NCBI GenBank assembly: GCA_965237725.1
Contig: OZ250151.1
Span: forward strand, 2,728,001 to 2,792,000
Direction: 5' to 3'
DNA length: 64,000 bases
Source of the DNA: G965237725 sp965237725
GTDB lineage: Bacteria > Pseudomonadota > Gammaproteobacteria > Arenicellales > Poriferihabitantaceae
Within the stretch, counting starts at the first letter, position 1, and every line of letters starts with the position of its first letter. Shown here in pieces: positions 8,295 to 17,409 of this stretch. The position numbers and the translations under genes were made by a program. Below the pieces are notes generated by a model. The model was not told where the DNA came from. It made no database searches and was given only the letters and a program-made list of their open reading frames with translations.

Positions 8295-8852
8295 TCAAAC
8301 GAAATGGTTTAACGGTTTGGCAAAAACCCGGGCCACCATGGGCTCGAAGAAAGAAAGGGGTTTGGTATCGAAATCTGGATCAAAACAGTTTTGATCATAG
8401 TTTGCGCAGAAGTCAACGGTGTCTTGATACCATTTATGATCTTTGAACTGTTCTCGAACATTTCTATCATTGCCAAAGTGATGGGCATAATAATAAGTTT
8501 GAAATAGGCCATGGTGCTTTACTATCCAGTAAGTTCGTTCTGAAACATAGGGACGTAAAATCGCTGCGGCCATCTCGCTATGGGATACCGGCGCCAGGGT
8601 GTCGCCAATATCGTGTAACAAAGCAGCAACCACCATTTCTTCGGGTTCGCCAGCGTTATGTGCATGGGTTGCCGACTGCAAAGAATGTTCGAGTCGGCTA
8701 ACCTTATAACCCGACAAAGAATCATCCAATTCTTTTAATGCATCAATCAGGCGAACCGCAACCTCATCTACGTAAGGTTTTTCCAGGGTGGCGAGAAACT
8801 GATACTCTTCTGTCGTACCGTCGGCCATGTTTACAAAATTGACTGTTTTCAT
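8295..8852 (-). CDS. HD-domain protein, possibly a PhnZ/TmpB-like diiron oxygenase
   Basis: This 185-residue protein has an HD metal-binding domain: H56 (EHSLQSA), H80-D81 (ALLHDIGD), H91, H113/H114 (VKHHG) and an aspartate near 153-158. The E-H-S-L-Q-x-A motif with the later H and D set resembles the mixed-valent diiron HD oxygenases (PhnZ, TmpB), which cleave organophosphonates. Ordinary HD phosphohydrolases show the same core ligands, so the choice is open. It is followed on the same strand by an ArsC-type reductase 23 bp upstream. No phosphonate transport genes are nearby. Confidence 0.75.
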   Translation of the reverse strand: MKTVNFVNMADGTTEEYQFLATLEKPYVDEVAVRLIDALKELDDSLSGYKVSRLEHSLQSATHAHNAGEPEEMVVAALLHDIGDTLAPVSHSEMAAAILRPYVSERTYWIVKHHGLFQTYYYAHHFGNDRNVREQFKDHKWYQDTVDFCANYDQNCFDPDFDTKPLSFFEPMVARVFAKPLNHFV

Positions 8853-8875
8853 ATTGACTCCAAAATCAAAGGTTT

Positions 8876-9220
8876 CTACAAAATGTTAAGCACGTTTTCT
8901 GGTGGGCGCCCAATAGCGGCCTTGCCATCATTAACCACAATGGGGCGTTCCAGTAACTGGGGATTTTCAACCACCGCGTCAATCAGTTGTTGTTCGGTTA
9001 AATTATTATTGGCGAGTTCCAGCGTCGTGTAGAGTTCCTCGCCCTTGCGGATAATATCTTTTATTGAAACCCCCAATTGTTTGGTCAGGGTTTTCAATTG
9101 AGCGGCATCGGGTGGTTGTTCAAGATATAGCACGATGTCGGGCTCGATTCCCTGGTCGTTTAAAAGCTCCAGGGTGGTGCGAGATTTTGAACATCGCGGG
9201 TTATGATAGATGGTTGTCAT
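8876..9220 (-). CDS. arsC: Arsenate reductase (glutaredoxin-coupled ArsC type)
   Basis: This 114-residue thioredoxin-fold protein would reduce arsenate to arsenite with glutathione and glutaredoxin. The catalytic cysteine is C10 in YHNPRCSKSR. The three arginines that bind the anion in plasmid R773 ArsC have counterparts here: R58 (IIRKGEE), R92 (LERPIVV) and R105 (AIGRPPE). No arsenic efflux genes are adjacent. Chromosomal copies like this are often orphan (YfgD type), and arsenate may not be the physiological substrate. Confidence 0.87.
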   Translation of the reverse strand: MTTIYHNPRCSKSRTTLELLNDQGIEPDIVLYLEQPPDAAQLKTLTKQLGVSIKDIIRKGEELYTTLELANNNLTEQQLIDAVVENPQLLERPIVVNDGKAAIGRPPENVLNIL

Positions 9221-9302
9221 TCAGAACCTCTGAACTGTGAATTAGTGAAATGATATACTTTTGTATGATAATGCGCTTATGCAGAACGAGGCAAGAAAAA
9301 TA

Positions 9303-10160
9303 ATGCAATCCTGGAATCAACAACTTAATGAATTTAAGTCTTTTTCGCTCCATGTGATTCGCCGGTTCAACCAGGACAGTTGTTTCAGCACCGCTTCGGC
9401 GCTGTCGTTTACCACCTTGCTCGCCCTGGTTCCCCTGGTTACGGTTATATTTTCCATGCTGTCGTTATTTCCAGTTTTCGGCCAATGGTCCGGCGCAGTA
9501 GAGTCTTTTATGTTTGAAAACTTTGTGCCCGCAGCTGGAGACACGGTTCGCGGATATCTGCTGGAGTTCTCGTCCAAGGCAGGGAAATTGACCGCAGTTG
9601 GCCTGGTGTTTTTATTGCTGAGTAGTTTGATGTTGCTTTCCACTATAGAAGACGCATTTAACGGCATCTGGAAAGTCACCGAGGGACGTAATATTTTTCA
9701 GCGATTACTGGTTTATTGGACGGTTTTGACTTTGGGGCCGTTATTAATCGCAGTCAGTTTATCCATGAGCTCTGCATTGCTTTCCATGTCGCTATTCTCC
9801 GAGCAATCCATTGTTGCTGAATTCACCGAATTTCTATTGAAGTACTTGCCGGTGCTGTTTGAGCTTTGTGCCTTTATGTTGTTTTACCAGGCCATACCCA
9901 ATCTGGAAATCAGGATCCGTGATTCTATATACGGCGCTATTGTCGCCACAATTTTGTTCGAGGCCGCCAAATTCGGATTTGGTGTTTATATTCTAAATTT
10001 CGACTCCTACCAAAGAATATACGGCGCATTGGCTACCATACCGATATTTTTCCTGTGGATTTATTTGTGCTGGCTGGTGTTGCTGGTGGGTGCTCTGGTA
10101 GCGGCAATTCGGCGGGAACAATATGGCGACGAAACCGCTCGCGTGGCAGCAGATCAGTAA
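9303..10160 (+). CDS. YihY/BrkB-family inner-membrane protein
   Basis: This integral membrane protein has about six hydrophobic segments and family signatures D-S-C-F-S-T-A-S-A-L-S-F-T-T-L-L-A-L-V-P, FNGIWKVTEGRN and GALVAAI. YihY/BrkB proteins were once called ribonuclease BN by mistake, and their biochemical role is not firmly known. Start choice: the frame also allows TTG 9261 and ATG 9279. ATG 9303 is preferred because GAGGCAAG lies just upstream and the family core begins soon after. It converges on mrcB with only 5 bp between stops. Confidence 0.87.
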   Translation: MQSWNQQLNEFKSFSLHVIRRFNQDSCFSTASALSFTTLLALVPLVTVIFSMLSLFPVFGQWSGAVESFMFENFVPAAGDTVRGYLLEFSSKAGKLTAVGLVFLLLSSLMLLSTIEDAFNGIWKVTEGRNIFQRLLVYWTVLTLGPLLIAVSLSMSSALLSMSLFSEQSIVAEFTEFLLKYLPVLFELCAFMLFYQAIPNLEIRIRDSIYGAIVATILFEAAKFGFGVYILNFDSYQRIYGALATIPIFFLWIYLCWLVLLVGALVAAIRREQYGDETARVAADQ

Positions 10161-10165
10161 TTAAT

Positions 10166-12562
10166 TCAGGGCCTGTTCAAGCTGGGGTCGGATAGGGTCT
10201 CCACCACAACGCCACGACTTATCCCAAACCAGCTTTTCAGCTTGGACATCAGGCCCGAGCAGGGCGCAAAGCCAAGAGGTTGTGATCCCTGAATGAAGGG
10301 TAAATCCTGTTGGGACGCACAACGATAATTGGCCACCAATCCTGACTGCGGGTCGATAGATACGGAAATAATGTTGTTGCTCGGGATGGTTGGCGATGGT
10401 TCGAGTTTTATTTGTGACATGACATCGCTCCACACACGCATGGCACCACTGGACCCGGAAAGTTTTATCGGTTTGTTATCGTCACGACCCAGCCAAACTA
10501 CACCGAGCAGGTTTCCGCTGTATCCAGCGAACCAGCTGTCTCTGAAATTATCCGTGGTTCCGGTTTTTCCGCCAAGAGAAAGACTTCGATCAAAACGCTG
10601 ATTTAGCCCGGCAGCGGTGCCCTGGGCAACAACCTGCTTCAATGCAAAATCGATAAGATAAGCGCTATCCTGATCGATAGCGCGATATTCAGACAATGGA
10701 AAATTGGCTATGGTTTCGCCGCGATGATTTTTTATATTGCGAATGGAGCGCAGTGGAATTCGCACACCATTATTTGCAAGGGTCTGATACATTTGTGCGA
10801 TTTCCAGCGGCGTATGCTGACTAGCACCCAATATCGTCGATGGAAAGTTTGCAATATCGCGTTCGATTCCAAGGCGATGCAGGGTATCAATCACCGTATC
10901 CACCCCCACCTCCAGACCCAGTCGCACAGTAGGCAGATTATAGGAACGTATCAGTCCCTGATATAAAGGCAGTGCACCACGAAACTTTTTATCATAGTTT
11001 TGCGGTGACCAGGGCTCTCCCCCAGCAGGGGTCAGGGTAAGCGGGCTATCATCGAGAATTGTGGTCAGGGAATATTTTCTCGGTTGTTCCAGCGCAGAAA
11101 GATAAACCGCAGGTTTGACTAGTGAGCCGATGGGGCGCTCTGCATCGATGGCGCGGTTGAAGCCCGAGTATCCCTTTACCCGATCCCCAACCAGAGAGAC
11201 AATCTCGCCAAGGGCAGGATTCACAATTATAATCGCGCCCTGGAGGGTACCGGATTTAAACCCTTTTTGTTTTTCCAGTGCCAAAAGCGTTTCGTCCAGT
11301 TGGCGCTGGGCCACATTCTGAATTACGGAATCAAGGGAGGTATACAGTTTCAAACCATTGGTTCGAAGCACCTCTTCTGAATAGTATTGACGTAACTGGC
11401 GATGAAGGTAGTCCAGGTAGGCGGGAAAATCGCTGCTCGAATCCGACTTGTGTTTGATTATTCCCAGTGGCAATTCTCCTAGATTCTCCGCGGTAAGGGA
11501 ATTTATCGCACCCACATTTGCAAGGGTTTTGAGAACCAGATTTCTGCGTTTCAGCGCCCGGTCCGGATGTTTTCGTGGATTGTAATAAGAAGGCGCGGGT
11601 ATCATGCCAATCAGCAAAGCGGATTCGTGCAGTTTCAGCTGGGAAACCGGTCGACCAAAGTAATATTCACTGGCCAGAGCAAACCCGTGTACCGCTCGAT
11701 TTCCGGATTGCCCAAGAAAGATTTCGTTTAAATACAGTTCAAGGATGTCGGATTTACTAAATCGTATTTCCATGACGATGGCCATTAGGGCCTCGGTAAT
11801 CTTGCGCGAAAGGCTTCGGGTTGGGTCGAGGAATAAATTTTTGACCAGTTGCTGGGTCAGGGTGCTGCCGCCCTGGATGGTTCGACCTTCACGAATGTTA
11901 GACCATAGTGCCCTTAAGATTGACTTTGGATCTACGCCGATATGTGATTCGAAGTTTCTGTCCTCCATGGCGAGCAAAGCCTTAATCAGCAGCTCTGGCA
12001 TTTCATGCAGTTTAAGGGCGATTCGATCTTTGTACGAACCCAGTTGCAGACTTCCAATCAGCTGGGGTTCAATGACAACTTTGGGTATGTTCTGAGCGGT
12101 GCCATGATCGGTTAACGCCGCAATCTTGTTGCCATTAAATTTTATCCGCACAGCTACAGGGTTTTGGTGATCTGAGGTCGAATAAAATTCTCGAATATAG
12201 ATATCGATGAAATTTTCAGATGCCACAAATTCTCCGGGGGCGGATAACTGGGTAACGGCACGATAACCACTACCATTAAACACCTGAGCCAGCTCGGATT
12301 TTGTAAATAGCGAACCCGCTCTTAGCGCCAGTGGGCGGGCATAAACATGGGCTGGCTGGGTCTGAACATTTCCGGCAAACCGTTCGCGAATTTCCTTATC
12401 CAGGTAAATCAGCACAACAACCGTTGCTATGATCATTCCAGCAAACAGGCGGGTGAAAAGATAAAACAAAAACCCGGTTTTCGAACGCCGTCTAGATTTA
12501 TTTCGCCGTTTCCGCGGCGTTCTTCGGCCAGCGCTTCGACGAGAGCTCCGAGGATTAGCCAT
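10166..12562 (-). CDS. mrcB: Penicillin-binding protein 1B (bifunctional transglycosylase/transpeptidase)
   Basis: The 798-residue class A PBP polymerises and cross-links peptidoglycan. It has a very basic cytoplasmic tail (residues 1-28), one membrane anchor (~29-50) and a UB2H-like segment. The GT51 domain follows with EDRNFESHIGVD and GGSTLTQQLVKN. The transpeptidase domain carries S-x-x-K (GSLVKP), SYN (RSYNLPTV) and KTGTTDN. This order matches PBP1B rather than PBP1A. The start codon overlaps the stop of the upstream DUF2007-like gene by one base, which suggests translational coupling. Confidence 0.95.
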   Translation of the reverse strand: MANPRSSRRSAGRRTPRKRRNKSRRRSKTGFLFYLFTRLFAGMIIATVVVLIYLDKEIRERFAGNVQTQPAHVYARPLALRAGSLFTKSELAQVFNGSGYRAVTQLSAPGEFVASENFIDIYIREFYSTSDHQNPVAVRIKFNGNKIAALTDHGTAQNIPKVVIEPQLIGSLQLGSYKDRIALKLHEMPELLIKALLAMEDRNFESHIGVDPKSILRALWSNIREGRTIQGGSTLTQQLVKNLFLDPTRSLSRKITEALMAIVMEIRFSKSDILELYLNEIFLGQSGNRAVHGFALASEYYFGRPVSQLKLHESALLIGMIPAPSYYNPRKHPDRALKRRNLVLKTLANVGAINSLTAENLGELPLGIIKHKSDSSSDFPAYLDYLHRQLRQYYSEEVLRTNGLKLYTSLDSVIQNVAQRQLDETLLALEKQKGFKSGTLQGAIIIVNPALGEIVSLVGDRVKGYSGFNRAIDAERPIGSLVKPAVYLSALEQPRKYSLTTILDDSPLTLTPAGGEPWSPQNYDKKFRGALPLYQGLIRSYNLPTVRLGLEVGVDTVIDTLHRLGIERDIANFPSTILGASQHTPLEIAQMYQTLANNGVRIPLRSIRNIKNHRGETIANFPLSEYRAIDQDSAYLIDFALKQVVAQGTAAGLNQRFDRSLSLGGKTGTTDNFRDSWFAGYSGNLLGVVWLGRDDNKPIKLSGSSGAMRVWSDVMSQIKLEPSPTIPSNNIISVSIDPQSGLVANYRCASQQDLPFIQGSQPLGFAPCSGLMSKLKSWFGISRGVVVETLSDPSLNRP

Positions 12563-12885
12563 CAGGCGGGATCTACGGCCTGGGCGGATAGAACCGAATT
12601 ACATAGCCAGCAAACATCAAAGTTGTCCGGGTTCGACTCCCCGCAGTTTCCGCAGGGTGAGTCATTTTCGGGAGGCTGTCGATTAACAAATTCGGCCACC
12701 AGCTGGTTAGCGCGGCCGCGGTGTTGATTATTATGAATCCAGACCTCGGGATAGGTAACCGGTAATTCACCTAACCCGCCCATAGAATTTTGATGGAACA
12801 TTTCCGCTTCGATGTCAGATTCGATTAACAGGTCCACCAACAATTGACCTTCAATCAGGGAATCAGCGGTATAAATTCTCAGCAA
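12562..12885 (-). CDS. DUF2007-like small protein with C-terminal zinc ribbon
   Basis: This 107-residue cytoplasmic protein starts MLRIYTADSLIEGQLLVDLLIESDIEAEM, the pattern of DUF2007 'putative signal-transducing' proteins. A C-terminal pair CGNCGE and CWLC then forms a likely zinc ribbon. Its role is unknown. It overlaps mrcB by one base and probably shares its mRNA. Confidence 0.75.
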   Translation of the reverse strand: MLRIYTADSLIEGQLLVDLLIESDIEAEMFHQNSMGGLGELPVTYPEVWIHNNQHRGRANQLVAEFVNRQPPENDSPCGNCGESNPDNFDVCWLCNSVLSAQAVDPA

Positions 12886-12921
12886 GTTAGAACAACAATT
12901 GTATCGGTCAAACCCAATAAT

Positions 12922-13983
12922 TTACGTCCCGGCTTCTCTTGGGTTTTTTGGCCAGGAAACAATAATGGCCTGTACCAGTGTTGCCAGAGGAATTGCAAAA
13001 AATATTCCCCACACACCCCAAAGGCCCCCAAAAAAAAGTACAGCTACAATAATCGCCACGGGATGAATATTTACCACCTCAGAAAAAAGCAGCGGTACCA
13101 GCAAATTCCCGTCCAGGGTCTGTATCACCAGATAGGCCACAACCAATGTCACGAAGTCCCCGGTTGATCCCCATTGAAACCAGGCAATGATAATCACCGG
13201 AATGGTTACAACAGCAGCGCCCACATAGGGAATTAGCACCGACAAACCCACCAATACCGATAACAACATGGCGTATCTCAAATCCAGATAAGCAAAGGTA
13301 ACGAAAGTCGCAAACCAGACAATCAGAATTTCCCAGAATTTCCCTCGAATATAGTTGCCTATTTGGCGGTCTACATCCGCCCAAATTTGAATTGCCAGCT
13401 GATTCTCTTTGGGCAGGAGATCACCTAGCCAGCCCAATAAAACTGATTTATCCTTGAGAAAAAAGAAAATAAGAATAGGCAGCAACACAACATATATCAT
13501 CACGGTAATTATGCTGGCGGCCCCGGTTATCGAGCTGGTTACCAGGGATTGACCAAAATCTGTGAGCTGGGTTCGCAGGCTGTTGATAATTTCCTGAACC
13601 TGTAGCGTAGAGATTAGTTCGGGATAACGCTCGGGCAAAGTCATAAGCGCAGCCTGTCCCCGGGTAAGAATGCTTGGAATCAGCTGTACAACTTCGGTGA
13701 GCTGGTTATACAAAATCGGGAGCAATCCGAAAGTGATGCTGGTTAGGAAAAAGATAAAGGCTACAAATACGAACGACACGGAAATTATACGTGGAATCTT
13801 TAGCAGAGTTAAACGTGCAATCAGCCCTTCGAGTAAATATGCGATAACGATACCGGCGATAACCGGTGCTAGCATATTACCTGCAAATGAAATTACCAGT
13901 ACAAGTCCGACAAGTATCAATGCCAGATAGACAATCTGGGGATTGGAAATTTGATGTCTAAACCAGGTTAAAGCTCTATCCAT
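12922..13983 (-). CDS. AI-2E/PerM-family membrane protein
   Basis: This 353-residue protein has about eight hydrophobic segments and typical family stretches IPYVGAAVVTIPVIIIAWFQWG and HPVAIIVAVLFFGGLWGVWGIFFAIPLA. Members include PerM-like permeases and proteins annotated as autoinducer-2 exporters; cation or proton antiport is known for a few. No ligand can be assigned. It lies between the osmC-like gene and the DUF2007-mrcB pair, all on the minus strand. Confidence 0.88.
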   Translation of the reverse strand: MDRALTWFRHQISNPQIVYLALILVGLVLVISFAGNMLAPVIAGIVIAYLLEGLIARLTLLKIPRIISVSFVFVAFIFFLTSITFGLLPILYNQLTEVVQLIPSILTRGQAALMTLPERYPELISTLQVQEIINSLRTQLTDFGQSLVTSSITGAASIITVMIYVVLLPILIFFFLKDKSVLLGWLGDLLPKENQLAIQIWADVDRQIGNYIRGKFWEILIVWFATFVTFAYLDLRYAMLLSVLVGLSVLIPYVGAAVVTIPVIIIAWFQWGSTGDFVTLVVAYLVIQTLDGNLLVPLLFSEVVNIHPVAIIVAVLFFGGLWGVWGIFFAIPLATLVQAIIVSWPKNPREAGT

Positions 13984-14019
13984 AAATTATATATATCAGT
14001 TTTGTAATCAAAGGACTAC

Positions 14020-14436
14020 CTAATTTTCTATAATTTCAAAATCATAAGTTATATCCGCCGTTTTCTCCAACATCCGGGTAACTGAGCAATATTTTTCCAT
14101 GGACAGGGACACGGCACGGGAGACCTTTTTTTGATCAAGCTGATTTCCGCTGAATATGTAGTGCACGTGAATTTTACTGAAAACGCTGGGAACGGCGTCA
14201 GCGCGTTCTGCATTGATTTCTATTTTGCAGTCGGCGACGTCGACCCGAGATTTTTTTAGAATCGACATCACATCGATTGAGCTGCAACCACCCAGGCCAG
14301 CGAGCACAATTTCCATGGGCCGGGCGCCGCGGTTCTGACCCCCGACCTGGTCCGAGCCGTCAATTGAAATCTCATGCCCACTTTCGGTGGTGGCAATGAA
14401 ATTAACGCCTTCGAGCTGTTTTAATGTGACTATCAT
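14020..14436 (-). CDS. OsmC/Ohr-family protein (YhfA-like)
   Basis: This 138-residue protein has the OsmC fold and the paired redox cysteines C51 (GLGGCSSIDV) and C117 (MEKYCSVT). OsmC/Ohr proteins reduce organic hydroperoxides with thiols; the YhfA subgroup has no firmly known substrate. Its ATG overlaps the trpC stop in an ATGA (14433-14436), so it is translationally coupled to tryptophan synthesis, an unusual partner. Confidence 0.88.
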   Translation of the reverse strand: MIVTLKQLEGVNFIATTESGHEISIDGSDQVGGQNRGARPMEIVLAGLGGCSSIDVMSILKKSRVDVADCKIEINAERADAVPSVFSKIHVHYIFSGNQLDQKKVSRAVSLSMEKYCSVTRMLEKTADITYDFEIIEN

Positions 14437-15230
14437 TTTAGGTCTCCGAACAGTTTTTGCATTTGCTCACCAGGTGCATCGGCGCGCATAAAAGCTTCGC
14501 CGACCAGGAAAGAATTGACGTTATGCTGGCGCATTAATGAAACGTCTTCGGGTTGATGAATGCCGCTTTCGGTTACCACAATCCGGTCTTCGGGAATTTG
14601 GTCGAGCAACGATAAAGTGGTTTGCAAACTGGTTTCAAAATCACGCAAATTTCTATTGTTAATCCCTATTAATCTGCAGGGCAGGCGCAATGCGCGCTCC
14701 AGTTCCTGCTGATCATGAACTTCAATCAGTACATCGAGCGCTAGATCCCCGGCAAGTTCGCTAAGCTCGAGCAATGAAGCATCTCCCAGGGCAGCAACAA
14801 TTAATAAAATAGCATCAGCGCCGAGCAACCGGGATTCGAAAACCTGATAGGGGTCGATAATGAAGTCTTTGCGAATAACCGGCATGGAGCAGGCGTCACG
14901 TGCCTGGGCGAGATAATCGTCATGACCCTGGAAATAGGGTTGGTCGGTTAAAACCGACAAGCAGGTTGCTCCGTATTGGGCAAAGCTAAGGGCAATTTCC
15001 CGGGGACTAAAATCGGGCCGGATCACGCCTTTGCTGGGAGAGGCTTTTTTAATTTCAGCGATCACTGCTGGCCGGGCATTTTCGATCTGTCCGGCGATAG
15101 CACTTACAAACCCCCGAGTCGATGGCAGGTCTTCGCATTGCTTGCGAAGTTTTGTCAGGGGCAGGGTTTCGGCCCTGCTGGTTATCTCCTCCGCCTTGGT
15201 TGAAAGAATTTTTTTCAGGATATCGGACAT
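14433..15230 (-). CDS. trpC: Indole-3-glycerol-phosphate synthase
   Basis: This 265-residue TIM-barrel enzyme closes the indole ring from CdRP in tryptophan synthesis. Signature segments are AEIKKASPSKGVIR (catalytic Lys), SVLTDQPYFQG, IRKDFIIDPYQV, LIGINNRNLRDFE and VTESGIHQPEDV. It starts 3 bp after the trpG stop, directly joined to it, with trpD missing from between. It is monofunctional (no fused TrpF). Confidence 0.96.
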   Translation of the reverse strand: MSDILKKILSTKAEEITSRAETLPLTKLRKQCEDLPSTRGFVSAIAGQIENARPAVIAEIKKASPSKGVIRPDFSPREIALSFAQYGATCLSVLTDQPYFQGHDDYLAQARDACSMPVIRKDFIIDPYQVFESRLLGADAILLIVAALGDASLLELSELAGDLALDVLIEVHDQQELERALRLPCRLIGINNRNLRDFETSLQTTLSLLDQIPEDRIVVTESGIHQPEDVSLMRQHNVNSFLVGEAFMRADAPGEQMQKLFGDLK

Positions 15231-15233
15231 GCT

Positions 15234-15806
15234 TTAATTACCGCTATTTTCAAGGAAATTTTTCAGCAGGGCATGGCCGTTTTCGGTGACGATGGATTCG
15301 GGGTGAAATTGCACGCCATGGATATCGAGCTCTTTATGCCGTACCGCCATGACTTCGCCGTCAGCTGTCCAAGCGGTAACTTCGAGACAATCAGGCATGG
15401 AAGATTTTTCAATCACCAGGGAATGGTAGCGGGTGGCGCTAAATGGATTGGGCACATTTGCAAAGACGCCAACCCCAGTATGTTCAATCATAGAGGTCTT
15501 GCCGTGCATAATTTGCCGGGCGTGAACGATATCGCCACCAAAAGCCTGGCCGATACTTTGATGACCCAGACACACACCCAGGATAGGGATTTTTCCGCTA
15601 AACGCAGTGATAGCTGCCACAGAAATACCCGCCTCGTTTGGGGTTTTAGGACCCGGTGAAACGACTAGATATTCCGGGGACATCTGCTCGAGTTCCTCAA
15701 TCGAGATTTCATCATTGCGAAATACCCGTACCATCTGTCCCAGCTCGCCAAAATACTGAACCAGGTTGTAGGTAAACGAATCGTAATTATCTATCATTGC
15801 CAGCAT
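15234..15806 (-). CDS. trpG: Anthranilate synthase glutamine amidotransferase subunit
   Basis: This class I amidotransferase supplies ammonia from glutamine to TrpE. The catalytic Cys is in ILGVCLGHQSIGQAFGG, with His-Glu in GVQFHPESI. The start at 15806 (MLAMIDNYDSFTYNLVQYFGELG) is chosen over the longer frame from 15848. It matches the family N-terminus and has a strong GGGAGGG ribosome site about 9 bases upstream, within the end of trpE. It begins 4 bp after the trpE stop and gives a 190-residue protein. Confidence 0.96.
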   Translation of the reverse strand: MLAMIDNYDSFTYNLVQYFGELGQMVRVFRNDEISIEELEQMSPEYLVVSPGPKTPNEAGISVAAITAFSGKIPILGVCLGHQSIGQAFGGDIVHARQIMHGKTSMIEHTGVGVFANVPNPFSATRYHSLVIEKSSMPDCLEVTAWTADGEVMAVRHKELDIHGVQFHPESIVTENGHALLKNFLENSGN

Positions 15807-15810
15807 AACT

Positions 15811-17337
15811 TTAGCCCTCCCTATCCAGCGGATTGTGCAATCCCGCATTAACCATTTCTACCGCCTTGAAAATCGCCCTACCTTTATTCAAGGTTTCTTC
15901 CCATTCGTTTTCGGGGACGGAATCCGCAACAATACCAGCACCAGCCTGAATATAAACTGTCTGGTTTTTTATCAAAGCTGTTCGGATCGCAATGGCGGTA
16001 TCCATATTACCATTCCAGCCAATATATCCGATGGCCCCCGAATAGATACCGCGCTTATCCGGCTCGAGTTCTTCAATAATTTCCATGGCCCGAACCTTGG
16101 GTGCGCCAGACAATGTACCCGCCGGGAAGGTTGCCTTGAGCACATCGATGGCGTCAAGATCATCGTAAATCTGACCAGTTACATTTGAAACAATATGCAT
16201 GACATGAGAATAGCGTTCGATTGCCATTTTGTCAGTGACCAGCACCGTTCCGGTTTTGGAAACCCGGCCGACGTCATTGCGACCCAAATCGATTAACATC
16301 AAATGCTCGGCCAGTTCCTTAGGATCGGCTAAAAGCTCTTCCGCCAGGGCCTGATCCTGTTCTTCGGTTTCTCCCCGGCGCCGGGTGCCAGCAATGGGGC
16401 GTAGGGTGATTTCGCCATCTTCCACCCGAACCAGAATTTCTGGTGACGAGCCAGCAATATGAAATTCACCTAAATTCAGGTAATACATGTAGGGTGATGG
16501 ATTCAGAGTCCGTAAAGCGCGATACAAATCCAGCGGTCGCCCGGCATAAGGCAAAGACAGCCGCTGGGAAATCACAATCTGAAACGCATCGCCGTCATAA
16601 ATATATTGTCGACATTTTTCCACCGCAGCCTGATATTGTTGCTGGGGAAAAGACGAATGGAATCCCGATTCATCGGTTAACACATCTGCCAATGCCTCGG
16701 TGTTCTCAGGATTAAATTCCGGATCGACATACTGTACCGCCGGGCCGTTAAGTTGATCTATTACCGACTGCATTCGGGCCAGGCCATTTTCGAAAGCACC
16801 TTCGGGCTCGGGATCGACATGAACAATAATAAACAACCGGCCAGCAAGATTATCAAATACCACCAGTTCTTCAGAAACCATTAACAGAATATCCGGTGCA
16901 TCCACGGGATCTTTCACCGGGTTGGCACCCAGATGGGGTTCAATATAACCGACGGTATCGTAGCCAAAATAACCGACCAGGCCGCCGTTAAAACGGGGTA
17001 GTTCGGGGATGATTGGCACCGAATAGCGCTGCCGAAATTGTCTCACTTCATCCAGTGGATCATCACAGTTACGCTGTTCTACCAGAGCGTCGTTATCATA
17101 AAGAAATAAGGACTTACCTCGTACTTCGAGTCGTTGTCGGCAGGGCAGGCCGATTATGGAATACCGCCCCCATTTTTCTCCACCCTGAACCGACTCCAGC
17201 AAGTAGCTGTAGGGTTGCTGGGCGAGCTTTAGATAGGTGCTTAAAGGGGTTTCGAGATCAGCCAGTACTTCGCGTACCAGGGGAATCCGGCTATAACCGG
17301 CTTCGGTGTATTGATTAAACTGTTGTTTGTTGAGCAT
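15811..17337 (-). CDS. trpE: Anthranilate synthase component I
   Basis: This 508-residue chorismate-using enzyme catalyses the first committed step of tryptophan synthesis. The N-terminal LLES (PYSYLLESVQGGEKWGRYS) is the tryptophan feedback-binding motif. The C-terminal chorismate-binding domain shows IAGTRRRGETEEQD, LIDLGRNDVGRVS and FPAGTLSGAPKVRAMEII. It is the first gene of trpE-trpG-trpC-osmC. A leader peptide with two Trp codons lies 73 bp upstream, so transcription attenuation is likely in addition to feedback inhibition. Confidence 0.97.
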   Translation of the reverse strand: MLNKQQFNQYTEAGYSRIPLVREVLADLETPLSTYLKLAQQPYSYLLESVQGGEKWGRYSIIGLPCRQRLEVRGKSLFLYDNDALVEQRNCDDPLDEVRQFRQRYSVPIIPELPRFNGGLVGYFGYDTVGYIEPHLGANPVKDPVDAPDILLMVSEELVVFDNLAGRLFIIVHVDPEPEGAFENGLARMQSVIDQLNGPAVQYVDPEFNPENTEALADVLTDESGFHSSFPQQQYQAAVEKCRQYIYDGDAFQIVISQRLSLPYAGRPLDLYRALRTLNPSPYMYYLNLGEFHIAGSSPEILVRVEDGEITLRPIAGTRRRGETEEQDQALAEELLADPKELAEHLMLIDLGRNDVGRVSKTGTVLVTDKMAIERYSHVMHIVSNVTGQIYDDLDAIDVLKATFPAGTLSGAPKVRAMEIIEELEPDKRGIYSGAIGYIGWNGNMDTAIAIRTALIKNQTVYIQAGAGIVADSVPENEWEETLNKGRAIFKAVEMVNAGLHNPLDREG

Positions 17338-17388
17338 AACGATATCACTAAATAAAAAATGAAAACCAAAAACTGCGGATAAAACCAG

Positions 17389-17405
17389 GACTCGAAAAAA
17401 GAGTC
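17389..17405 (-). promoter_or_regulatory. Hairpin in the trpE leader
   Basis: GACTC and GAGTC pair around a T-rich loop just after the leader-peptide stop. Leader bases GGCAAAACTGG, in the Trp-codon zone, can also pair with CGCAGTTTTTGG further downstream, so alternative folds are possible. No strong GC-rich terminator with a U tract was found by eye, so the exact attenuation mechanism is uncertain. Confidence 0.35.
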
Positions 17406-17409
17406 GATT

